Virus record (IMG/VR): IMGVR_UViG_3300046167_000022
Span: 1 to 32,814 of that record
From: a virus
DNA length: 32,814 nt
Reading direction: 5' to 3' (one strand)
Shown: in pieces, positions 1 to 7,368 of the stretch
Layout of the letters: the number at the start of each line of letters is the position of its first letter
Numbering within the stretch: the stretch's first letter is position 1
The notes under the pieces: model-generated
The model's input: only the letters and a program-made list of their open reading frames with translations
Database searches by the model: none
What the model was told of the DNA's origin: nothing
Position numbers and translations under genes: made by a program

Positions 1-49
1 TCATTCTAGGCTTTTACCTAACGTGGGCGCTATTGCTTGGAGTAACATC

Positions 50-229
50 ATGAGCGCAGTAGATGGAGTATGCCTGCACCAGATTGTGGGTGAGTTGGAA
101 AAGATCCAGAAAAGTATTGATTTGGATATTGCAGAAGCTAGACTAATGGAGCAGAAAGCAGTATGGTCTGCTTTGAGAGTCCACAGAAAAGAAATCAGTG
201 AACTGATAGAGAATATCAACAACGCATAA
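50..229 (+). CDS. Small hypothetical early protein, 59 aa
   Basis: I do not recognise this protein. The ATG at 50 is preceded by GGAG with a 7-base gap, a better start than the in-frame GTG at 23, which has no such site. The frame stays open to the left edge, so an upstream start outside the window cannot be excluded. The product is mostly predicted helix, with charged stretches such as ELEKIQKSIDLDIAEARL and a C-terminal EISELIENI, suggesting a short coiled coil. It has no signal peptide or membrane segment. It is the first gene of the + strand arm and lies 18 bases before the next gene, so it is probably an early gene of the same operon. Confidence 0.55.
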   Translation: MSAVDGVCLHQIVGELEKIQKSIDLDIAEARLMEQKAVWSALRVHRKEISELIENINNA

Positions 230-247
230 CAACAGGAGCAATAAACT

Positions 248-541
248 ATGGATTTATTTGAGCAACTAAGCATGAGCATTGGCGGGCAGAGTGTAGCGGA
301 TCACATGGACTCGCTAAGGGTGACCAATGACGCAAGAGCAATTGAGGCGCTACACAAGCCAGCAGAACCTGAGCTAAAGGACTATGGTGTCACTGTAGAG
401 CTAACACTGTCAGCATTCAGCGAAGAAGAGGCAAAAGAGCTTGCCGCGTATTTAATGGAGTATGGAGTTCTGCCCGGAAAAGCGCCGGTAGGCGCAGGAT
501 CAAATACATTTTGGGACATTGAGCGAGTCATAGAGCTATGA
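248..541 (+). CDS. Hypothetical early protein, 97 aa
   Basis: This is an unrecognised acidic protein. The ATG at 248 has AGGAG about nine bases upstream. The first 45 residues look loosely structured. Residues 45-97 look like one small alpha/beta domain: a strand (GVTVELTLSAF), a Glu-rich helix (SEEEAKELAAYLMEYG), a Gly/Pro loop and a closing strand. The TGA stop overlaps the ATG of the following zinc-ribbon gene (ATGA), which implies translational coupling. Its place among small early genes suggests a host-takeover accessory, but nothing in the sequence shows a function. Confidence 0.65.
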   Translation: MDLFEQLSMSIGGQSVADHMDSLRVTNDARAIEALHKPAEPELKDYGVTVELTLSAFSEEEAKELAAYLMEYGVLPGKAPVGAGSNTFWDIERVIEL

Positions 542-675
542 AAGCAAAGTGCAGCAGGTGCGGGCAGGAATACAACAGACACTCTATGGTGTACGTTAAC
601 GGGGCGCTAGTGTGCGCTTCGTGTTACCTAGGGAAAACTAACTACAGCAAAAGGAAGCAAAGCAATGATCTATAG
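538..675 (+). CDS. Tiny Cys4 zinc-ribbon protein, 45 aa
   Basis: This short gene reads from the ATG at 538, which overlaps the previous stop as ATGA, to a TAG at 673-675. The product has two CxxC knuckles, C5-SR-C8 and C26-AS-C29, separated by 17 residues. That is the spacing expected of a treble-clef or zinc-ribbon fold binding one zinc ion. The tail after residue 30 is basic (GKTNYSKRKQ), consistent with contact to nucleic acid or to a host transcription protein, though that is inference. The cysteine pattern, the coupling overlap and the overlap with the next start all support it as real. I cannot assign it to a named family. Confidence 0.6.
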   Translation: MKAKCSRCGQEYNRHSMVYVNGALVCASCYLGKTNYSKRKQSNDL

Positions 676-829
676 ACTAAGGAAAACAAAACGACGTTAC
701 GGCATGTCATTTGGTAGATGTTACATTGGGTACCATCTTGGCAAGCGTAGCCTGTACATACCACACGACAAGAGAATGTCCAAGATAACTATAAACGATT
801 GGCATGGACTGACTGAGGTGGTCAAATGA
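665..829 (+). CDS. Small basic hypothetical protein, 54 aa
   Basis: The ATG at 665 lies inside the end of the zinc-ribbon gene and is preceded by AAGGAAG. The TGA at 827-829 overlaps the ATG of the next gene as ATGA. The protein is strongly basic at its N-terminus (RLRKTKRRYG) and rich in Tyr and Arg, with short predicted strands (CYIGYHLGKRSLYIPHD). No family is recognised. The tight overlaps on both sides are the main evidence that it is translated. A nucleic-acid-binding role would fit the charge but is only a guess. Confidence 0.55.
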   Translation: MIYRLRKTKRRYGMSFGRCYIGYHLGKRSLYIPHDKRMSKITINDWHGLTEVVK

Positions 830-1065
830 GCACAACATATTGGGACGAAGACGTTACAGACAGTAACGAACAAGATCCAGAGCAACAAAGGCGTGACATG
901 ATAGTTAACACCTTGAGTGAGTACAGGCTTAACGTAATGGCCGTTAGCGAGATGTTAGCCATGTGCAGTGCCTACCTACATGATGACCTGGAAAACCGCT
1001 CTACGGACGATCTAGAGGGCTTATACGCGCAATTGATAGGCTCAGAGTCACAGGAGGTACACTAA
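826..1065 (+). CDS. Acidic helical hypothetical protein, 79 aa
   Basis: This is an unrecognised, strongly acidic protein. The start ATG at 826 is coupled to the preceding stop by an ATGA overlap. Residues 1-22 are Asp/Glu-rich and probably disordered. Residues 23-75 form two or three predicted helices (RRDMIVNTLSEYRLNVMAVS, then SAYLHDDLENRSTDDLEGL). It ends at a TAA that shares one base with the following ATG. Small acidic early proteins of phages often mimic DNA or bind host enzymes, but nothing here shows that directly. Confidence 0.6.
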   Translation: MSTTYWDEDVTDSNEQDPEQQRRDMIVNTLSEYRLNVMAVSEMLAMCSAYLHDDLENRSTDDLEGLYAQLIGSESQEVH

Positions 1066-1253
1066 TGCGCTGTAAAGCCTGCAATGTACTACTTGAGGAC
1101 AAAGACAAGCTAGATTTGTGCAATCCTTGCAACGTGGAGTCACTCAAAGCAAGGTTTCCAAATCAGAAGGTAGACGATAATGAGGTTCAAGATTTAGTCA
1201 AAAGACTTGAGGAGGTGAAACGGTTAACATCCCAACATGAATTATTTTCATGA
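1065..1253 (+). CDS. Small zinc-ribbon protein, 62 aa
   Basis: The N-terminal half carries two CxxC pairs, C3-KA-C6 and C19-NP-C22, typical of a minimal zinc ribbon. The C-terminal half is a charged helix (VQDLVKRLEEVKRLTSQ) that may form a coiled coil. The ATG overlaps the previous TAA as TAATG, with GGAGG just upstream, so translation is well supported. It is the second Cys4 protein in this early cluster, after the one at 538. It is the last gene before the hairpin region at 1282-1343. Its partner is unknown; host RNA polymerase or DNA are possible. Confidence 0.6.
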   Translation: MRCKACNVLLEDKDKLDLCNPCNVESLKARFPNQKVDDNEVQDLVKRLEEVKRLTSQHELFS

Positions 1254-1281
1254 TGCTTGAAGGATTATTCATGTACAATAG

Positions 1282-1343
1282 ACTCAAGAGAGCAAAGAAC
1301 ACATTGTGATTATCATAATGATTATTCTTTAGCTCTCTTAAGT
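1282..1343 (+). promoter_or_regulatory. Long imperfect hairpin between early genes and the replication operon
   Basis: Bases 1286-1299 (AAGAGAGCAAAGAA) pair with 1325-1339 (TTCTTTAGCTCTCTT), giving 14 paired bases and one bulge. The stem continues with ACT/AGT at 1282-1284 and 1341-1343 after one mismatch. The 25-base loop is AT-rich and holds its own short ATCAT/ATGAT inverted repeat. It sits in the only sizeable gap of the + arm (1254-1373), 30 bases before the SSB start. It could be an RNase processing site, an attenuator or an origin element. There is no T-run, so a classical terminator is less likely. Confidence 0.55.
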
Positions 1344-1373
1344 AAACTAAAGTAAACCTTAGAGGTAATTGAT

Positions 1374-1745
1374 ATGGCAGTAGTTAGTGGTAAAGCAGCA
1401 TTTGCTCACTTGGACAGCACAGAAGTTTATAACGGACAGGACACAGGCAAGTACACCTTGACTATCACCTTGGACGATGATAACGCTGATTTGTTAGCTG
1501 AGCAGGGTGTTAAGTTACGAGAGTACGAAGGTAACAAACAGCGAAAGTTCACCAGCAAGTTCAATGTAAAAGTCATTGATGCTAACGATCAACCTTTCGT
1601 TGGTAACATCCCACGAGGATCTGTGGTGCGTCTTAGCTATAAGACAGCAACACCACACCCTGTACACGGCACACCAACCTACCTAAACGCAGTACGGGTA
1701 GTAGAAGTAGCCGAAGACAGTAACGGCATAGATGCCGACCTATAG
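1374..1745 (+). CDS. Single-stranded DNA-binding protein, T7 gp2.5-like
   Basis: This 123-aa protein is judged to be a phage ssDNA-binding protein with an OB-fold, which coats single strands at the fork and interacts with helicase and polymerase. Visible features are strand-rich segments (GKYTLTITLD, RKFTSKFNVKVID, GSVVRLSYKT, YLNAVRVVEV), aromatic and basic residues on them, and an acidic C-terminus (VAEDSNGIDADL). That tail resembles the one T7 gp2.5 uses to contact partners. T7 gp2.5 is longer, about 230 aa. The start has GAGG upstream. The gene overlaps the primase-helicase by 14 bases, the expected partner. The assignment rests on pattern and context, not on a catalytic motif. Confidence 0.75.
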   Translation: MAVVSGKAAFAHLDSTEVYNGQDTGKYTLTITLDDDNADLLAEQGVKLREYEGNKQRKFTSKFNVKVIDANDQPFVGNIPRGSVVRLSYKTATPHPVHGTPTYLNAVRVVEVAEDSNGIDADL

Positions 1746-3375
1746 TGGAGAAAAGAGCACCTTTGTAAAACATGAGCCATGCCCTAAGTGTGGCTCAAGT
1801 GATGCGCTGGCCCGTTATAGCAACGGGTCGGCTCATTGTTTTGCAGCAGGGTGCAATCACCACGAAAATGTGAATGGCAACGTAGTTCAACTACAGCCCC
1901 AACCAAGGAGGCCATTAGAAGATATGACAGCATCGGGAGTCATAGCAGCAATACCGGACAGGAGGCTCAGCCAAGAGACTTGTAGAAAGTACAATGTCAT
2001 GGTGGAGTACAATGCCTCCGGTGAGATTGCAAAGCACATATACCCGTACTACAGCACCGACAGCGACGAGCTTAAAGCCACCAAGATACGTCATGTGAAG
2101 ACCAAGGACTTCCATGCTACAGGTGACATGACCACTAATGTAGGTCTGTTCGGACAGCAAACGTGCCGTGGTGGTGGTAAGTACATAACAATCACAGAAG
2201 GTGAGTTAGATGCCCTTAGCGTGTCTGAGATGTTTGAGCGCAAGTGGGATGTAGTCTCATTACGTAACGGAGCATCGTCAGCAGCTAAGGAGATCAAGGA
2301 GAACCTGGATTTCCTTGAAGGTTACGACAACGTGGTTGTTTGCTTTGACGGTGACAAGGCAGGCCAGCAGGCCATAGATGACATCAAGGACTTGTTCTCA
2401 CCAAGCAAGCTAAAGATAGTAAAGCTACCCTTGAAGGACGCTAGTGAGATGCTAGTAGCTAACAAGGTGAGAGATTTCACTGCGGCGTGGTGGAATTCCA
2501 AGGTCTATCAGCCTGACGGTATCATCCAAGGCAGTGACACATGGGATGCCCTAACCAACAAGATCAAGGTTAAGTCAATACCGTACCCTTGGCAGGGACT
2601 CAACACCTACACGAAGGGATTTAGACCATACGAGCTAGTGACGATAACGTCAGGGTCAGGCATGGGTAAATCTCAGATGGTCAGGGAGTTAGAGCACTAC
2701 TTGCTTAGGGCAACGGAGGACAACATTGGAATCCTAGCATTGGAGGAAGATGTTGCTCGGACTGCGCTGGGCATCATGTCAGTAGAGGCAGACTGTCCCT
2801 TGCACCTTGAGGAAGACCTTGATCCTGAGATAGCGTTTCCTTACTGGGAGGACACCCTTGGTACCGGCAGGTTCTACCTGTTTGACCACTGGGGCAGCAC
2901 CAGCGAGGACAACCTGTTGGCTAGGGTCAGGTACATGGCTAAGGCACTGGACTGCAAGTGGATTATCCTAGATCACCTGTCCATCGTTGTGTCAGCACAG
3001 GACAACGGTGATGAGCGCAAAGCTATTGACGCTATCATGACCAAGCTACGGTCACTGGTGCAGGAGCTAGGCGTAGGCTTGTTCCTTGTGTCACACCTGA
3101 AGCGTACCCAAGGCAAGGCACACGAGGACGGTGGGCAGATTAGTCTAAGTGAACTGCGTGGTTCGCAGGCTATAGCACAATTGTCTGATATGGTCATTGG
3201 TTTGGAGCGTGATCAACAGGACGATAACCCTGAACGACGTAATACGACAACAGTGCGTGTGCTCAAGAACCGTTACTCTGGACTAACTGGTGCATGTTGC
3301 TACCTGAAGTACGATAACTTTACTGGTAGAATGTCAGAGACGAGTAAGCCGAAGGATGTAGACAGTGCCTTATAA
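1732..3375 (+). CDS. Bifunctional DNA primase-helicase (T7 gp4-like)
   Basis: This enzyme lays RNA primers and unwinds DNA at the replication fork. An N-terminal zinc motif uses C17, C20, C36 and C41. A TOPRIM primase domain follows, with the catalytic Glu in ITEGELDAL (about residue 155) and the metal-binding FDGDKAG (205-211). The C-terminal half is a RecA-like DnaB-type helicase with Walker A GSGMGKS (about 306-312), Walker B WIILDHLS ending at D414, motif H4 around ELRGSQAIAQLSD and an arginine-finger region NRYSG. Its 547 aa are close to T7 gp4 (566 aa). It overlaps the SSB gene by 14 bases and the polymerase gene by 11, so the three are probably coupled. Confidence 0.95.
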   Translation: MPTYSGEKSTFVKHEPCPKCGSSDALARYSNGSAHCFAAGCNHHENVNGNVVQLQPQPRRPLEDMTASGVIAAIPDRRLSQETCRKYNVMVEYNASGEIAKHIYPYYSTDSDELKATKIRHVKTKDFHATGDMTTNVGLFGQQTCRGGGKYITITEGELDALSVSEMFERKWDVVSLRNGASSAAKEIKENLDFLEGYDNVVVCFDGDKAGQQAIDDIKDLFSPSKLKIVKLPLKDASEMLVANKVRDFTAAWWNSKVYQPDGIIQGSDTWDALTNKIKVKSIPYPWQGLNTYTKGFRPYELVTITSGSGMGKSQMVRELEHYLLRATEDNIGILALEEDVARTALGIMSVEADCPLHLEEDLDPEIAFPYWEDTLGTGRFYLFDHWGSTSEDNLLARVRYMAKALDCKWIILDHLSIVVSAQDNGDERKAIDAIMTKLRSLVQELGVGLFLVSHLKRTQGKAHEDGGQISLSELRGSQAIAQLSDMVIGLERDQQDDNPERRNTTTVRVLKNRYSGLTGACCYLKYDNFTGRMSETSKPKDVDSAL

Positions 3376-5095
3376 ACCAATGTTCTTGGACATAGAGACT
3401 AACGGTCTTGATCCTGACACCATATGGTTAGCAGTAACTATGCAGGACGATGTGGTACAGGAACACTACGACCGTGAAAGCCTCGCAAAGGCGCTAGAAG
3501 GTGACTTCCCTGTAGTGGGGCACAACCTGATAGGCTTTGATATGCCGGTGTTAGAGAAGCTGTGGAGCATCACGGTGGACAAGAGCAGAGTAGAGGACAC
3601 ATTAGTGCTCTCCCGTCTTGCTAACCCACAACGTGAAGGAGGCCACAGGCTGTCTAACTGGGGTGAAATCCTGGGATTCCCTAAAGGAGATCACAGTGAT
3701 TGGACTTGCCTGTCCGATGAGATGGTTGCTTATTGTATCCAAGATGTCCGTGTGACAGCTAAGGCATACAATCAGATGAAGCTAGAGCTACGCAAGTTTA
3801 GCAAGGAGTCTGTTGCCCTTGAGCATGAGACGCAGTGGATTGTACAGAAGCAGATACGTAATGGTTGGCTTTTGGACATGAGACATGCTATGGATTTGCT
3901 TGCTACCCTGAAGGAGCGCAAGCTTGTTGTGGAGGATGAAGTACACAAGGTATTCAAGCCTAAGTGGGTTGACGTTAAGAAGGTAGTGCCAAAGACCAAG
4001 AAGGACGGTAGCCTGTCTAAGGTAGGACTCACTGACGATGAATACCAGAAGGTGCAACAGTCAGGCAACAGAGAACCTTTCATGCGACAGGTACTCAAGC
4101 CATTCAACCTTGGCTCAAGACAGCAGATAGGTGAGTACCTGATTGACTTTGGATGGGAGCCAGAAAAGCTAACACCTACAGGTCAGCCAGTAGTAGATGA
4201 AGCAGTATTGTCTACAGTGAAGGACATACCACAGGCAGCGTTGATTGCTGAGTACCTGATGTTACAAAAGCGTGTTGCTCAAGTGCAGTCATGGGTAGAT
4301 GAAGCTAACCCAGACACCGACAGAGTGCATGGCTATGTTAACACCAACGGTGCTGTTACTGGTCGTATGACACATTCTAAACCAAACTTGGCCCAAGTAC
4401 CGGCAAGCTACTCACCGTATGGCAAGGAATGCCGACAGTGTTGGGTTGCCAGAGAAGGCTATAAACTTGTAGGGTTTGACGCTAGTGGCCTAGAGCTACG
4501 TATGTTGGCCCACTACATGGACGATAAGGAGTACACAAATGAAGTCATTAACGGAGACATCCACACTGCTAACCAGCACCTTGCAGGACTTGAATCAAGA
4601 GATCAGGCAAAGACTTTCATCTACGCACTTCTCTACGGGGCAGGAGATGAGAAACTTGGAACAGTGGCTTCAGCAGGCAGAGCTGCTGGTAAAACACTTA
4701 GAGAACGATTTATGTCTAATCTCACAGCATATGCAGATCTTAAAGACAGAATTGTCAGAGAGTCAGAGCAAGGAACTATTGAAGGCTTAGACGGCAGGCT
4801 GTTACATATTAGATCAGCACACTCTGCACTCAATACTTTACTGCAAAGTGCCGGTGCAATTGTTATGAAGAAAGCAATGTGTTTGCTGGAAGAGTATGCT
4901 ACAATGTGGAAACTAGACTATTACTTTGTGGGGAACATCCATGACGAAGTACAAGCGGAAGTTAGATCAGACCACGCAGACAAGTACGGAAGACTTGCAG
5001 TCTCCTGCTTGGAAGCAGCAGGAACTGAACTGGGACTCAACTGTAAACTCACAGGAGAGTACCAAGTTGGAAGTAGTTGGGCAGACACCCACTAA
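3365..5095 (+). CDS. Family A DNA polymerase with 3'-5' exonuclease
   Basis: This is the replicative polymerase. It starts at a GTG inside the helicase gene. The proofreading domain shows ExoI DIET (D9, E11), ExoII GHNLIGFD and ExoIII YCIQD (Y123, D127). The polymerase has motif A DASGLELR (D372), motif B RDQAKTFIYALLYGAG (R412, K416, Y420, Y424) and motif C HDE (526-528). Y420 aligns with E. coli Phe762 and T7 Tyr526, a residue tied to virulent phages. At 576 aa it is shorter than T7 polymerase (704 aa), and I see no clear thioredoxin-binding loop. From motif B onward the arginine codons shift to AGA (8 of 10, no CGT), whereas CGT leads upstream (8 of 19). Confidence 0.96.
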   Translation: MPYKPMFLDIETNGLDPDTIWLAVTMQDDVVQEHYDRESLAKALEGDFPVVGHNLIGFDMPVLEKLWSITVDKSRVEDTLVLSRLANPQREGGHRLSNWGEILGFPKGDHSDWTCLSDEMVAYCIQDVRVTAKAYNQMKLELRKFSKESVALEHETQWIVQKQIRNGWLLDMRHAMDLLATLKERKLVVEDEVHKVFKPKWVDVKKVVPKTKKDGSLSKVGLTDDEYQKVQQSGNREPFMRQVLKPFNLGSRQQIGEYLIDFGWEPEKLTPTGQPVVDEAVLSTVKDIPQAALIAEYLMLQKRVAQVQSWVDEANPDTDRVHGYVNTNGAVTGRMTHSKPNLAQVPASYSPYGKECRQCWVAREGYKLVGFDASGLELRMLAHYMDDKEYTNEVINGDIHTANQHLAGLESRDQAKTFIYALLYGAGDEKLGTVASAGRAAGKTLRERFMSNLTAYADLKDRIVRESEQGTIEGLDGRLLHIRSAHSALNTLLQSAGAIVMKKAMCLLEEYATMWKLDYYFVGNIHDEVQAEVRSDHADKYGRLAVSCLEAAGTELGLNCKLTGEYQVGSSWADTH

Positions 5096-5627
5096 GGAGT
5101 GTATTAAGTGTGGAGTTGAACTAACTGAGCATAATCAAAATAAATCTTTTATAAAAAACAACATCAAAATATGTAGGCCTTGTTTTAACACTGTACACAA
5201 TAGTCGTAACACCCCTAAAAATAACCCAAAAAGAATGTTTGTAAATGGGAAATACATATCTAAAAAACATCCTCTGTACAAACCAGGAACTTATAAGTCC
5301 TTCGGTGATGCAGCGTTTGAGTCATTAAGTAACTACAAGACTGCAAAGGAAGGTCAAGTGTACATCCTGTATAGCCCAGCTTACCCTAGCTGGGTTAAGA
5401 TAGGCATGGCAATAGATGCAGAGGACAGGCTAAAGCAGTTCCAAACAGGTAGCCCATACAGGGACTACATCTTGATAAAGGCTTATGACACTAAGGACAG
5501 ACGTAGAGCAGAGAGTGAGATACATGAGCTACTAAGGAAAACTCATGGCAGTAAGAATGAATGGTTTGTAATAGCGGCTCCAGTAGCTGAACGTATACTA
5601 GATGGATACTTTGATGAAAACGACTAA
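5067..5627 (+). CDS. Zinc finger plus GIY-YIG (T5orf172-type) endonuclease
   Basis: This 186-aa protein looks like a free-standing homing-type nuclease. It has a Cys4 zinc knuckle (C12xxC15, C36xxC39), a Lys-rich linker and a GIY-YIG domain beginning GQVYIL (96-101) and continuing VKIG (110-113), with downstream Arg (DRLKQF) and Glu (RRRAESEIHELL), as in T5orf172/MUG113 domains. I chose the TTG at 5067 because AGGAG lies nine bases upstream; the frame is open to an ATG at 4926 but that would overlap the polymerase deeply. The segment 5100-5290 is visibly more AT-rich and Lys-AAA-rich than its neighbours, a sign of separate origin. It sits directly after the polymerase motifs, a common homing target. 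Confidence 0.8.
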   Translation: MEVVGQTPTKECIKCGVELTEHNQNKSFIKNNIKICRPCFNTVHNSRNTPKNNPKRMFVNGKYISKKHPLYKPGTYKSFGDAAFESLSNYKTAKEGQVYILYSPAYPSWVKIGMAIDAEDRLKQFQTGSPYRDYILIKAYDTKDRRRAESEIHELLRKTHGSKNEWFVIAAPVAERILDGYFDEND

Positions 5628-6477
5628 CACCCTGATAGATGACATATACAATCTTGTGAAGTTCAAGTCTCCTGATCGCTCAGTAGACGCTGAACAGATC
5701 ATTGATGATTTCGGTGAGGCATGTAAGGATCTTATGCGTAAGGAGTTTACCCAGCGTGGTAGATTTGATGCACGTAAGCTGCGTATGTCTAACATCGGCA
5801 AGACTGATAGGTTCCTGTGGAATCACTACAATAATGTAGGGCCGAAGGAAAAGATGCAGCCACATACCCTTGTGAAGTTCATGTACGGACATCTCATTGA
5901 GGAGATGCTGCTACTGTTTGTACGTCTAGCAGGGCACACAGTGACACATGAGCAGGCACAGGCTACTGTACAGGGCATCTCAGGCAGCATGGATTGCAAG
6001 ATTGATGGTATAGTGACTGACGTTAAGTCTGCCAGTACCTACGGCTTCAAGAAGTTCAGGGACGCTTCACTTGCATTTGATGATCCGTTTGGTTACATAG
6101 ATCAGATCAAGGGATACGCTAGGTCTGAAGGTGAGACACAGGTAGGCTGGCTGGCTATGGATAAAGCTAATGGTCACTTGACTTACCTGAAGTATGACCT
6201 AGAGGACAAGCAGGCTCCTGTCTATGAGGTTCTAAAGAAGGACATAGAGGAGCGTATCATCCATGTTAAGGAGATGGTAGAGCAGAAGGAACCACCACCC
6301 TTGTGCCATGACACAGTGCCTGATGGCAAGTCCGGTAACAAGAAGCTGGCTATGGGTTGCTCTTACTGTCACTTCAAACATGCTTGTTATCCAGACCTTC
6401 GTACATTCCTGTACTCTACAGGGCCACGATACTTAACGGAGGTGGTAAATGAGCCTAAAGTCCAAGAGATCACGTAA
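5602..6477 (+). CDS. PD-(D/E)XK exonuclease with Fe-S cysteines (Cas4/RecB-like)
   Basis: This is probably a DNA exonuclease used in host DNA breakdown, end processing or recombination, in the place T7 fills with gp6. A helix GHLIEEMLLL supplies the acidic residue before the active site. The core reads D135-G-I-V-T-D140-V-K142, a PD-(D/E)XK signature. Cysteines C253-x2-C256-x5-C262 near the C-terminus plus an N-terminal C41 match the 4Fe-4S layout of Cas4 and AddB-type nucleases. Residue numbers assume the ATG at 5602; an ATG at 5614 is equally possible and neither has a strong ribosome site. It overlaps the GIY-YIG gene and the endonuclease I gene. A Cas role is unlikely since no array or other cas gene is present. 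Confidence 0.8.
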   Translation: MDTLMKTTNTLIDDIYNLVKFKSPDRSVDAEQIIDDFGEACKDLMRKEFTQRGRFDARKLRMSNIGKTDRFLWNHYNNVGPKEKMQPHTLVKFMYGHLIEEMLLLFVRLAGHTVTHEQAQATVQGISGSMDCKIDGIVTDVKSASTYGFKKFRDASLAFDDPFGYIDQIKGYARSEGETQVGWLAMDKANGHLTYLKYDLEDKQAPVYEVLKKDIEERIIHVKEMVEQKEPPPLCHDTVPDGKSGNKKLAMGCSYCHFKHACYPDLRTFLYSTGPRYLTEVVNEPKVQEIT

Positions 6478-6838
6478 GCAGAGCATCTACAGGTCAGGCT
6501 TAGAGAAACGCTTTGCACAGTCAGCACCTAAAAGACGCTACTTGTACGAGCCATATGATGTACCATACGTGATGCACAGGAAATACAAGCCAGACTTTGT
6601 GGATAAGAAGACGGGTGACTACATTGAGACTAAAGGATTCTTTAGGGCAGGAGACACCCAGAAGTACACATCAATACGTGATAGTATTAAACCAATCAAG
6701 TTAATCTTTGTCCTGTCAGACCCCAACAAGAAGGTCAGGAAAGGTTCTAAGATTACGATGGGACAGTGGTGCCACAAAGAAGGTTTTGAGTTTTACACAG
6801 TTGATGAGTATGTAGATCATGTCACTAACAATGGATGA
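6449..6838 (+). CDS. Endonuclease I, Holliday-junction resolvase (T7 gp3-like)
   Basis: This 129-aa enzyme resolves branched DNA and helps degrade host DNA before packaging. It closely follows T7 gp3: YRSGLEK (catalytic E19), YKPDF (D49) and YIETKG (E60, K62) correspond to T7 E20, D55, E65 and K67. The middle also matches (ITMGQWCHKEGFEF against a similar T7 segment). It lacks the basic C-terminal tail of the 149-aa T7 protein. The ATG at 6449 has GGAGG at a good distance and lies within the end of the upstream nuclease gene, so the two nucleases are likely coupled. Confidence 0.93.
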   Translation: MSLKSKRSRKQSIYRSGLEKRFAQSAPKRRYLYEPYDVPYVMHRKYKPDFVDKKTGDYIETKGFFRAGDTQKYTSIRDSIKPIKLIFVLSDPNKKVRKGSKITMGQWCHKEGFEFYTVDEYVDHVTNNG

Positions 6839-7010
6839 AGTAATAGAGCGTATCCTTAAACGCTATGACGCTGAAGACTTACTGGAAGCCCTGGACATTA
6901 GTTCTGAAGAGCTGCTGGATAGGTTTGAAGATAAATTTATTAACCGTCTACAGGTGTTTGAAGCCGAAGTAGATGAAGAGGAAGTAGAGGTAGAACAAGA
7001 TGAGTATTGA
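6831..7010 (+). CDS. Small acidic helical phage protein, 59 aa
   Basis: This is a hypothetical protein of a type often seen beside endonuclease I in podovirus genomes. The N-terminal part is helical and HTH-like (DEVIERILKRYDAEDLLEA, then SSEELLDRFEDKFINRL). The C-terminus is a run of Glu and Asp. I prefer the ATG at 6831, giving an 8-base overlap with the previous gene; an ATG at 6819 would add four residues. It overlaps the next gene by 11 bases. The function is unknown. Confidence 0.65.
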   Translation: MDEVIERILKRYDAEDLLEALDISSEELLDRFEDKFINRLQVFEAEVDEEEVEVEQDEY

Positions 7011-7368
7011 TAACGCAACACCAGAAGAGTGGAATGCACTTAGTAAAAAAACTGCTACCCCTGTAGCTGACACATGGAATCATATCTATGATGATGACAA
7101 CGAGCCTAACGACCACCCAGTGTACGGAGACTATAAGTACGACAATGTACACCGGCCAGAGCATTACAACACTGGTAGCCTAGAGTGTATTGATGCCATC
7201 AAGGGTATGCTCAATCACGATGAGTACATTGGATACCTACGTGGTAATGCCTTGAAGTACATGTGGCGCTTTAGATACAAGAAGAGTCCTATTGAAGACC
7301 TACGTAAAGCTAGGTGGTACGAAGAACGATTGATTACGTATATGCTGGAGAACCCTAGTGACAAGTAA
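7000..7368 (+). CDS. DUF3310 protein, related to part of T7 gp1.7
   Basis: Residues 48-118 hold the DUF3310 signature: VHRPEHYNTGSLECIDAI, then YLRGNALKYMWRFRYK and EDLRKARWYEERL. In T7 this domain occurs in gp1.7, reported as a nucleotide kinase acting on dGMP and dTMP, so a role in deoxynucleotide supply is plausible. The N-terminal 45 residues are acidic and probably flexible. The gene lies directly before nrdA and overlaps it by 11 bases, which also points to nucleotide metabolism. No P-loop is visible, so a standard kinase mechanism is not supported. Confidence 0.8.
   Translation: MSIDNATPEEWNALSKKTATPVADTWNHIYDDDNEPNDHPVYGDYKYDNVHRPEHYNTGSLECIDAIKGMLNHDEYIGYLRGNALKYMWRFRYKKSPIEDLRKARWYEERLITYMLENPSDK

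Noticed and set aside
1-279. 92-aa open frame on the - strand at the left edge
   Set aside because: It lies opposite two + strand genes with good ribosome sites; Ser/Leu-rich composition is typical of antisense frames.
1254-1281. Possible sigma70 promoter (TTGAAG ... TACAAT) before the SSB gene
   Set aside because: The spacing between the two boxes is only about 11 bases, far from 16-18.
5602-6477. Interpretation as a CRISPR Cas4 adaptation protein
   Set aside because: The motif layout is Cas4-like, but no cas1/cas2 or array is present and its neighbours are replication nucleases; a phage exonuclease is the simpler reading.
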